Positions 35,201 through 44,502 of a stretch of DNA of 64,000 nt are shown here, piece by piece. This DNA is from Acanthococcus lagerstroemiae (Eukaryota > Arthropoda > Insecta > Hemiptera > Eriococcidae). A model generated the notes under the pieces. It made no database searches, was not told where the DNA came from, and saw only the letters and a list, made by a program, of their open reading frames with translations. A program made the position numbers and the translations under genes. The number at the start of each line of letters is the position of its first letter. The stretch's first letter is position 1. The stretch covers positions 38,036,197 to 38,100,196 of the forward strand of contig CM063113.1 in assembly GCA_031841125.1 (NCBI GenBank). Reading direction: 5' to 3'.

Positions 35201-35689
35201 ATTCTGTGGTTTCTTAACTCTACTAATTTTATTACAAAGTAGTTATTGCCCAAATTAAGTCATTAAGTCAGCTTTATATAACATTCGTATTAATTCTGTC
35301 TCTGAAGTGGATTTTGACCGCGGTATAAATATGATGTAGAAATTCGATCATTAATGTTTTAACGGTGTTTTCGAATAAAAATTGAGAAATGAAAATATTA
35401 TAACGGTGTTTCTGTGCGATGTAAATTACCACAGAATAATAATTTAGAGCATTAATTAGTCTTTGTATTTCTTCGTAGATTGGCTTTAATCTCTGCCGAC
35501 TGTAAAATACTGAACGTCTCTTTCTTTTTCGAATCATGTATTGGTGAATTTTAGCTGCATCAGCGCTCTCTTCTGTTAATGCTAAAATGCTAATAAACTG
35601 TGCTGTGTATCTATGTATACGGAAAATACAACCAAAACGCAAGTATTTTCTTTATCAACTTGCTCGGCCATTTTCGCAAATGATGATGA

Positions 35690-36170
35690 TAGTATATTCC
35701 TGGGTCTCTCGATTAGTAGGTTGCGTCTTTCCACTCTTCTCTCTCCTGTGCCAATCTTTCCATTCTTGAGCAGAATTGTATCCTTCATTATCCGCTCTTC
35801 ATAGCTCATTCTTTGCCTTCCTTTCCAGTTCTTTCCCTCAACCAATCCCTCTAGCAGTTATGACAATATCCTTGAATGGATGTCTTATATCATAACATAT
35901 CATTTCAACCCTTTTCCTTACAATTATATTCTCAATTTCTCTTTCCACTTCTATTCACTTCAATAATTCCTCGTTTCTGTGCTTTCTATCCATTTTGATA
36001 TTCAACATTCTCCGATGTATAACACCGCATTTCAAATGCTTCTGTCTTTTTCCTTTCTTGTTTTCCTACTGTCCAGGTCGCACATCCATACAATGCTATA
36101 TTCCAAATTCGTTCGAAGAAACCTTAATCTCACTTCCAAATCTACATTTGCACTCAATGTTTCCTTAGAA

Positions 36171-36180
<10 letters not shown>
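35690..36180 (-). pseudogene. RTE-like LINE 3' coding fragment
   Basis: Minus-strand frames give ALYGCATWTVGKQERKKTEA and later WKGRQRMSYEERIMKDTI with a GERRVERRNLL end, the ORF2 C-terminal region. It is the homolog of 25,650-26,180. An AAT microsatellite (36,171-36,202) marks its truncated 5' side. Confidence 0.6.
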
Positions 36181-36205
<25 letters not shown>

Positions 36206-37119
36206 TAGGCTGGCTTACTTTTTTCTGTTCTACTATTATTTCTGTTTTACTTCTTCCATCTTGCGTTTTCAAACTGCCTCAGTGTTTAGATTCCATGAAT
36301 CTTTGATAGCTGTTTTCCAGAAGAGTGGAGGGTATATAAGGGGCTTCGTGTCAAATCTTTCTTTATCCATTTTTTTGGCGAAAATGTGTTAAATACGGCT
36401 TAAGGTACATATCTGTGCCATTAGGGCCTAGACTGAATTTTGAAGAAAAAATGTTAATTCTTTGCACGTTAACTTGAAAAATTTGGCGTTGAGATTGAGG
36501 GCTGGTCAGCTTTATTATAATAATAATGTAAATCGTTAATAAATACTGAGCACGCCCCCCCCCCCCTCCAAAAAATAGAGTCAAAATAATATAAAAATTA
36601 ATTGATTGTCCTTGAAACCACCCTAATTTTATACCATATTGTATTTTAGAACAATCTTAACCGTGACTCTCGCTTCTGACGTCACAATTTTCAATTTGGG
36701 AGTATAAACTGCATCAAAAATGAAGTAAGCGATCCAAAAAAACGCTAGAAGTGATCAATGCATTGTAATATTTCTTATTATTTTCCTTTTTCCCCTTTTA
36801 CTTCCTTGTAGATGCCACAGTTATGAAAATAGGGTAGAAATAATCCAACGAATGAATTCAGTGAGCATGAAACCCCTGTATCTGCTACCCATATTATTGT
36901 AGTTAATGTCAATTCTGACACTGAACCCCACTCTTGGCATCACGATTTTCAACTTATGGCAAACTGATTGATATCAAAATTGAATTTTGGATCCTCGAAT
37001 ACCCCCCAACCGATATTCCGATAGAATTTTTGTATACTTTGTCAGCTCGAAAATTCCCATAACTGCTACCTGTTTAAACCATCGAAATACGGAACACCCA
37101 AATGTATATGTGCGATATC

Positions 37120-37385
37120 CAGGGGCGTAAATGGAGGGGGATAAGCCTCCCCGGTTTCAAAATTAGCTCCCCTAAATGAAAAATGTAAAATTATACGAGC
37201 GCTATTATCGTTTGTGATGTTGTGCTTTCTTTCCTTTTTTTTCTTACAAAGGAAGTATTACAGAGAATGAAATTTATTTTAATAGTTTCTTTTTGGGTGG
37301 GGCTGTGGTTCTTGGATTTTTATAAACTTATTTTAGGCGCAGGAGCTTCACCCCCCACAAATTTTTCACTTTATTTCCGTCCCTG
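37120..37385. mobile_element. hAT-type MITE, 266 bp
   Basis: Ends CAGGGGCGTAAATGGAG and (reverse complement) CAGGGACGGAAATAAAG. Flanks GCGATATC and GTGATATG match at 6 of 8. The paralogous site near 28,200 is empty. Confidence 0.7.
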
Positions 37386-37856
37386 GTGATATGCCATAGG
37401 TGGGTTTGAAAGGGGATGAAAACTATCCGGAGATGGAAAGCTACGGAGCTAGGGTCGAGTGTATGTGAAATGTGAGCTCAAAATCCTCTAAAATGAAAAC
37501 TCCATAAGGCTCATGTTAAACTGTGTTGCTTGAACGGATCATTCTGAACCTTCTATTTTAATGTTTCTGGGGTACATAGACATGAAAGACTTAGAGATCA
37601 TTTGTACCGAGAATTTGGTGTACAACCATTTCTCATTAAAGCTGTTTTTTATTTTTAGTACATCCTACAGTATTCCAGATTCTTGGGGGGGGGGGGGGAC
37701 CTATCAAATGTATAGATTTTGTAGAGTTTTAAATGTCTCCATAAAATCAGCTTAAAGAGTAGCGGTGAGAACGTTTAGTTAGTTAGGACATCATCCTCAA
37801 TAATTTTCAGGGAACTGCCACTCGTTACCTTTATTTTCCTTTGAATATTAGATCAT

Positions 37857-37978
37857 CAGGCCTGTACAGAGGGGGGGGGGTCCCACCGTGCCCAAGTTTT
37901 TTTGAGGGCCCCGCCAGTGCTAGAAAAATCTGCTTTTACAAAAAGAGCTCTAACAACATTTTTTTTTTCTCTTTCCCA
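37857..37978. mobile_element. Partial hAT-type MITE, same family as 11,343
   Basis: Starts CAGGCCTGTACAGAGG and follows the reverse complement of the nested MITE at 11,343 through TTTACAAAAAG and a T-run. The far end is not clear. Confidence 0.55.
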
Positions 37979-38783
37979 TAAATAATGATGTTAGGTGCTG
38001 TCACCACTATAGAAGTGTCACTTTTCTTCAAAATAGTTTAGAAATTTCAGAGTTATAACAAATTTTTGAAACGCTTGTTACTGATTTCTGATGTTTGCGC
38101 TATGATAGTCTTACTCGTCAAAATACACATAATTTCGAGTTGATTTATGAAAGGGGAAAAATCACAATTTCCGATACTTGTTAGTTTTCTTTCAGACCGA
38201 CGATAAAGACTTATTTCTCTACTTGTATGGGTATCAGAAAAATCTATCTGATAAATTTAGAGTTCTTAGTCGGTAAATTTGGACCTTGCATCCTTTCTGT
38301 AAAAATGGTCTCGGGAAATCTTTGACAATACAAGGTATTCTACCGAGAAGTCTTTACAAATTTCAACAGTGAACTTTTCTGTGCGTACGCAGATTTCAAT
38401 ACCGTAGCTAAAAGTCATTGGAAAGGAACAGGTTACGAATTGAAAAAAAAAAAGAAGAAAAAAAAGAATCTGTAAAAACGTGTCTGGGAGCAAACATTTT
38501 TGAATTTTTGGCAAATTTATGCGATAAAGTGCATTTTTGTACCTAAGTGAGGTGCTTAAATTCCCAAAACTCCTCCCGTAGCTACTGCCTAGCATATTTT
38601 TATCTATACTCTTAAAGATAGGAACTCTTAAGGAGAGATACTGAGAGGACACCGAGTAACGTTTCTTGTATAAAATTATCTGTACCATTACATGTTAGAT
38701 TCATGCTCTTATCCAATAAGTACATCCATGCTTACGAATTGCAGCGTAAACTAAGGGTATATGTTCCGAAGTCAAATAACATT

Positions 38784-38789
38784 TTTATT
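38784..38789 (-). terminator. Poly(A) signal of gene 2
   Basis: AATAAA about 77 bases after the TAA stop, in the same context (CATATTTTATGAATC before it) as gene 1. Confidence 0.55.
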
Positions 38790-38865
38790 GATTCATAAAA
38801 TATGCCATAAAATGTACAACACTAACTTTATAAAATAATCATTGATATGCATATCGAATACCACT

Positions 38866-39053
38866 TTATAGCGCATTGCAAACCCTCCGGCAACGTTCTA
38901 ACGACCAGAAACGGTTTTCAGTTTCGTCGGGGTAGTCATTTGGTTTGCATACCCTGAATTGAGCACATATCCTATGACCAGGCTGGAAGTACCAGGCAGT
39001 CTGATATTTCTGAGTTGGGCACGATACTTCTGATGGAGGAAAGAAGCACCGTG
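38866..39053 (-). CDS. Kunitz-like secreted protein, gene 2, exon 2 (mature domain)
   Basis: Terminal exon of an 85-residue protein. The acceptor (TTTCAG before CACGGTGC) and phase are identical to gene 1, and the frame ends at TAA 38,866-38,868. Cys are at residues 26, 35, 53, 59, 78 and 82: six, as in a complete Kunitz domain, with AWYF before the third Cys and ENRF in the fourth-to-fifth interval like the conserved Asn-x-Phe region of the family. The third-to-fourth Cys spacing is 5 and the P1-equivalent residue is Pro, so canonical serine protease inhibition is doubtful. The mature part is basic-rich near the C-terminus (ERCRRVC), unlike acidic gene 1. Hand alignment gives about one third amino-acid identity to gene 1, although flanking non-coding DNA is much more similar. 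Confidence 0.75.
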
Positions 39054-39494
39054 CTGAAACACGCATAAATAGAAAAAATTATCAAGAATGTAAACGAGGG
39101 TGTACTTATCATTTTTGGTGAAGAAAAGTTCAGCCTTTTTTTCCCCTTCATATTTTGAGCGCTGTATACAGAAAACGTATCACTCTGCGATGTATTTATA
39201 TGGCGAAAAGTTCTTCGGTTAAGATTCATCAGTTCTGAGCTCTGATGACTCTGGGAGCGGTTTGCCTCTTCTCATTTGATACCAAATACTAGTATAACCT
39301 TATCGTAATTATGCCAGGCTAGTGGCTAATGAGAGAGTGTTAGACGCATCTGGATGACATTCGCCTTCTATTGCCGTCCTTTTTTTGATGACTACACAAT
39401 TATGAGCCCCATAGTACCTAACTGCAATGCCTCCCATTTACAGTTTAACTACGTACACTGAGGGAAGAGCAGTTTGGGGAAATAGTGCTGGTCA

Positions 39495-39835
39495 GCCCTG
39501 TAGCCAGAGTTTATGTGTGGGTGGAGCTCTATAAACCTTCTAGGGCGGGGCGACATTTTTTAACAAGCAAACAGAACTTAGACTTTATTTTAATGGCTGA
39601 GACGCCTCGTTGTCTAAACAGGTTTGGGTAACAGCGAGAGTATACTGGGGCCGATACATAGAAATCCCATTCCCAATCCATGAGTCCCAAATTAGGTAAT
39701 CAAGTTTTTGTTCTAAATTTTAAAGTGTTTCTGTGATATTAATTTTCTTCGTCCCTTCTTTCTTTCTCGTTCAGCGTAATGATGATTTTTTAATGGTGGT
39801 ATTTTTGCCTTGGGGGCTCAGTCCCAGCTTGCCCT
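39495..39835. mobile_element. Block 2-specific insertion of unknown class
   Basis: Block 1 reads continuously from ACTGGT to TACCATAAAATC near 31,830, whereas block 2 has about 340 bp between these points, starting CAGCCCTGTAGCCAGAG. Ends do not match well, so the class is unsure. Confidence 0.4.
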
Positions 39836-40814
39836 AGTTATCATAAAATCCAATAATCGGTACCGAATAGTATAACTAGAGGCCAATACTATCACATGGG
39901 GCTACTTTAAACGTTGGGGGCTACTTTGAAACAGCGGTTTTTTCACTTTAGCGCGCACTAATGATGAAGTTATGAACTATTTTTTCGCGTTCCTTCGACA
40001 CTAGCCAACTGGACACTTGAGGAAAGAGTCCGTGTCAGTTGTCTGGGAATGCTTACACCTATTTGTGGAAATATGCATTGTAGAAATGTATTGTGATTTT
40101 GCGTTGAATTTTATATCTGCAGAAGCTTCTAAATGAAAATTAATTTTCAACTATTTGTGGTAAGTGATATTTCTCATGAATTAGTACATCTCTCTGGTGT
40201 CGAATGCCGTGAATTTAAAATTTTCAACGTTAACTAATAATCTTGTATAATTATTTTTCTGAGCAGAGCTGCTTTGACCGCTAAACAAATAACTCACCAA
40301 TGTAATTAACAAGTGATTGTATTTTTTGTTGCAGATTATTTGCAAAGCTGGTTCGAAAGTATAAGTAATACAACGGCTCGCAAGAATTCTGTAATTATAT
40401 GAAATAAACTTTACAGAAAGCTTACTAAGAGTGTACAGAAAGCTGGAGACCGTTGTTGAGGGAAAATAATTTCTTATCATTGTGAATGATTTCTGTATTA
40501 TTTTCTACAACTATTCCAATATCGTTCTTTTTCTAATACGGTTTATCGATCTTCCCTCTACTTCTTGATATATTTTTATGAAATCTTGTAAATAGGGTTC
40601 TATTACTTTGATTTTTGCCGTCGTAGAATTTTCATATACATATAATAGGGAAAAAGTGTTTGAACCTTTTTACGGAGCTTTACACTTTCGCAAGCAAGTC
40701 GTATACTATACCTAATAATAAAGTAGGGTAAGACGCCGCAGGTGTCCGTTTGCGGTGTTGACAGCGCTGTAGAGTTAAATTGACTCAGTAGGTTTGTAGC
40801 GCTTCTGTACCAGA

Positions 40815-41105
40815 CATAGGCGCCGACTTATGGTGAATATTGAGGAGGGGGCAGAATTAAAGTTATCGCACGGTTCTTAGGAGCGGTCAAAAATCCCTCT
40901 CTTTGAAAATTCGAATGGTCGTCTTCCATTTATTTGGTCCCAAAATTAAAACCTTCTCATTATTACTTATCATATTTTACTTCCTTTTTTGTTAAATTTA
41001 AAAATTGATGGTAAAATTTGTTGTACGTTTTCCATTTTTGAGTTGAAAATATGGGGAGGGGGCTCTGCCCTCCTCCCCCTAAAAAACGCCAAGTCAGCGT
41101 CTATT
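40815..41105. mobile_element. hAT-type MITE, 291 bp, in gene 2 intron
   Basis: Ends CATAGGCGCCGACTTATGG and (reverse complement) AATAGACGCTGACTTGGCG; flanks GTACCAGA and GTACAAGA differ at one base. Confidence 0.7.
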
Positions 41106-41753
41106 GTACAAGACCTTGCGTACAAATTTCCATGATTGCAAACCTGTTCGCTCTTTTTCTACGATTTTTTCCGTGACTTTTATCTTAAAAAAAAGTGCTT
41201 GAAATTTTTAGTCATTTTGAAGTAATTTTGCGGAATTGTGATTAATTTTTGGAAATTTTCAATATACCATGCCTTAAATGTATTTCTCTCCTCTTCCAGA
41301 ATATTTTATTAGTTTTACCGGTACGTTGAGCTATTACTATTTTTTTCTTTTGTTCTCAAAGTTACATAGTATGGCAATTTCTAATGGTTGGTGAGATGGC
41401 CCAAATGTGAGTAGAGCAAGATACCGTACTATAATAAATAATAAATTTCTATTATTAATGATCTAACGAAAATCTTGCTACTTTTTATTTTAGATTATGG
41501 TGTTGAATTACGTCAGAAAAACCACTAAAGGGTCTTGAACAGAAATGTGTAGCTGAAAGACACGATGGAATATGTGAAAAAACCAAGCATACGTGAAGCT
41601 TGCCGGTTGTTGAAAATACCGGAAAGAACCCCTACTTACTTAAAAAATCACATTTTATACGTTGGGTTCTAGAATTTAAAAAAAAAATCTCACGAGTTTG
41701 CATAATTTCATTATAATTTTATCTAACATAAAATTTGTATAAGCTATCTTAAT

Positions 41754-42526
41754 TAGTGCTGTCGATTTTGGAAAAAAAAAATTGATTAATCGATTTTTAA
41801 AAATTAAATCGATTTGAAAAAAAAATTGAAAATCGGCAAATCTTACAATCGCGATTATTTTAAATCGATTACAAAAGTTGAATCGATTAAAAAAATCAAG
41901 TCGATTTAAAAAATCGAGTCGATTAAAAACATTGAATTTTTTAAATCGTCGAATAAAAAAATGCACTGGATTTTATAGTTCCGGCACGTATTTAGAAATA
42001 GACTTAATTTGATCGATCAATCAAGTTCGCGATTTTTTTTTTTGTGTTTTAAAGCATTATTTGAGTAAAAACAGGGAAAAAAATCGCGAACTTGATTGAT
42101 TTATCAAGTTAAATCAATTTCTGAATACGCCCCCTTCCTCCCTTGAATGTGACTTGACGACTTTTCTGTTAATGTTACATCTTGCATGTTAACAATAGCA
42201 ATGCCATGATGCCACTTCGACTTCCTTTGTTTATCTTGTGTTTTAAACTTTTGATTGAATCAAATCGAGCCGATTTAAATGGGCCGAATCGATTCGTGTC
42301 TGATAACTAATAACTAATAAGTATTTTAACTATTCAAGTCGAATCCAGTTGAATCGCGTCAAGTTGACTCTGTGGAAATCGGTCGATTATTTGTGTCAAA
42401 TTAAATCGATTAAAATCGGCCGATTAATCGCGTTGAATTGAATCGATTAAAATCAGTCGACTAATCGATTTAACAATGTTGCCGATGAAAAAAAAATCGA
42501 TTAATCGAGTTGAATCGACAGCACTA
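41754..42526. mobile_element. hAT-type element, 773 bp, with AATCGATT subterminal arrays
   Basis: Perfect 8-bp flanks ATCTTAAT (41,746-41,753 and 42,527-42,534), ends TAGTGCTGTCGATT in inverted orientation, and dozens of AATCGATT / TTAATCG motifs near both ends. A further inner inverted repeat (ATCAAGTTCGCGATTTTT) lies at 42,017-42,105. No transposase frame. Confidence 0.82.
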
Positions 42527-43313
42527 ATCTTAATAAGTTATCTTATTCCCAAAAAAATGCATCTTACCCACCACATGATTGAGTGAGATGGTGAAAAGAG
42601 AGGGTGTGGAACAATGATTATATCTCTGTTGGGGGGGGGGGGTAAACCAAAAAATATCTTTATAAAAGTTCTCAACAAAGGATTAGAGTATCTGTAGCCT
42701 AATTTTCAGCTCCATCGGATGTTTGGTCAAGAAGCTATGACCGACCACTCTTCGAAATGTGCGTCATCTTACCCTACCGTTTACCTAAACTGACAGCGGG
42801 AACTGAACTTATAACATCATGGCATGAACACTTTTTCATTACAATCAGTGTAGTCACACTCACAAAGCAAAATATAGCGAAAATGTTCAAAGTAGCCCCA
42901 TGTTAAGGTATTACATGATTTCAGATCGTTTTGAGAAATGAGTACATATATGAAACTCGATGGCGGTAAAAAAAAGTAGACGACGATAAGGTTCGTGTGC
43001 TTAGTTTTCAGTATTACTTAGTAATACCAGTGTGGTCACAACGTTGTTCAGCTCATTTTAATGCATTGGTTTCCAATTCCATAATGAAAACTGTTTACTA
43101 AATTTGATAATCGATTCACTGTATTTGATTTGAAGATTACGCACCATTTTAGATCCCGTTGCTTTTTTTTTTCTTGTTAGCGTTGAATTCTGAAAACTAA
43201 AATTTTCTGTGCGGGTACTTTGGTCTGAGCTGGTATTCTACTTACGTAACTCATATTTCTTTCGAGTGAAGATTTAGTTGGATAGTGCTTCCGACGAGAG
43301 TATCCCTGTAAAC

Positions 43314-43532
43314 TGGGGTAACTTCTGATTTGTGGGGGAACTCTGGACACTGCCAGAACTGGAGTAAAACACTAGTTAGATGCGTTATTTTTTCCTTAAC
43401 TAGGGTGTTGAATAAAAGCTAAGACTTGTAGCTACACTGTCGTGTGGTTAAGCCGATGTTCCAGTTTTAATGTTTAAAATCGGCAGTATTCGAAGTTCTC
43501 CCACAAATCCGAAGTTACCCCAGTCTCCGGTA
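43314..43532. mobile_element. Inverted-repeat element in gene 2 intron
   Basis: Inner arms GGGGTAACTTCTGATTTGTG and (reverse complement of the right) GGGGTAACTTCGGATTTGTG. Flanked by an exact 8-bp repeat CTGTAAAC (43,306 and 43,533). The right end carries ten additional bases without partner on the left, so the boundary is tentative. Confidence 0.5.
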
Positions 43533-43641
43533 CTGTAAACTTACCTCAACATCGCCAGTAGTTCCTGGCACCAACTCAACTGTCACTGACAAAATAAAAG
43601 ACAAACTGTATAAAATAGTAGTATATTTATAATATACTTAC

Positions 43642-43711
43642 ATGGACCTTGCGCATTAATGGTAGCAACCATGACCATGCAAATTAGTGTAACAAACGCC
43701 AACATGTTCAT
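43642..43711 (-). CDS. Kunitz-like gene 2, exon 1 (signal peptide)
   Basis: Twenty-three codons plus one base, ending at a consensus-like donor CCAT/GTAAGT. It starts MNMLAFVTL, has a Met/Val/Ile core and a probable cleavage after TINA. A second Met lies two codons in; the first matches the gene 1 start. The intron to exon 2 is about 4.6 kb, longer than in gene 1 partly because of hAT-type insertions at 40,815-41,105 and 41,754-42,526 and the element at 43,314-43,532. Splicing in phase 1 gives SRC at the start of the mature domain. Confidence 0.74.
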
Positions 43712-44303
43712 AATTGCCTCAAGAAAAAGTAAGAACTGTATAGTTCAAAATAAATGCTGATGTGATGGCTACACACTGAACCAAAGCTAGTGGAAAATTT
43801 GAATAAATACTCCTCCGATGTAGTCACTCATTCTGTTGTTTCTTAACACTATAATTTTATTGCTTATTTATTGGTCATTGCAGAGATTAGGTAATTAAAA
43901 ATAAGTTTTGTGTAATATTCGAATTAAATTTCACTTAGAAATAGATCTTGATTGGTACACGTATGATCTAGAAATTCGATTATTAATGTTCTTGACGATG
44001 TTTTCGATTAAAAATTGATGAATGAAAATATCATGACAGCGTTTCTGTACGATATAAATTATTGCCACAGAATAATAATTCGGAAACCCGATGCTGCATA
44101 AATTATGTGTCCTTGGGCATTTTCGCATGAAGAAGGAGCAGAAGTATGAACGAAAATAGGGCTCAAAAGTTCAAAAGTAACCCGATATTTTTTCTTATCT
44201 TGTTCTTTCATGTATGTTAAGTACTCATGGATGATTAAGTGGCGAATAAGTCTTATTTAGAAATTTTTTTCTTATTTGTGACTGGCATCTATGGGAGGGA
44301 TGT

Positions 44304-44502
44304 TTCTTTTCTAATTTTACTCTCAACCCGAGCCCTGGAATCCGCCCTTTCGAGCATCACCTCAGAGACGTCAGGGAGGCTGTTAGGGCTGCCTTAGCTC
44401 TTTTCCCATCTTGCAGAAAAACCGGCCTAGGTTGAAATGTAGCGAGCTGCTACGTGGGATTCCGAGACCAGCGCGCTATCCACTCTGCTAACCAGACCCC
44501 TA
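44304..44502 (-). mobile_element. tRNA-derived SINE, copy 2
   Basis: Minus-strand copy of the family at 28,603. It keeps the box A-like head (GTGGATAGCGCGCTGGTCTC) but lacks the stretch with box B, and keeps the body and the AAAATTAGAAAAG end. Confidence 0.7.

Larger units (their letters stand above)
27300..35450. repeat. Paralogous block 1 (contains gene 1)
   Basis: Colinear with 36,400-44,080 over its whole length, with block-specific insertions: SINE (28.6 kb), AT-rich element (29.46-29.91 kb), MITE (30.09 kb) and inverted repeat (32.36 kb). Anchors include ATCTGTGCCATTA at both left ends and the gene exons. The non-coding parts look about 80-85% identical by eye. Confidence 0.85.
36400..44080. 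repeat. Paralogous block 2 (contains gene 2)
   Basis: Partner of 27,300-35,450. Its own insertions are at 37,120, 37,857, about 39,495-39,835, 40,815, 41,754 and 43,314. Homology fades just past CACAGAATAATAATT near 44,075. Confidence 0.85.

Noticed and set aside
34996..35253. 85-codon frame starting at 35,253 as the real gene 1 start
   Set aside because: It runs on through non-coding DNA that is only loosely conserved in block 2 and places the signal peptide internally. The Met at 35,082 begins a typical signal peptide and is shared with gene 2.
35979..36392. 137-codon plus frame with poly-Asn
   Set aside because: It is antisense to an RTE-like ORF2 fragment, and the Asn run is the AAT microsatellite.
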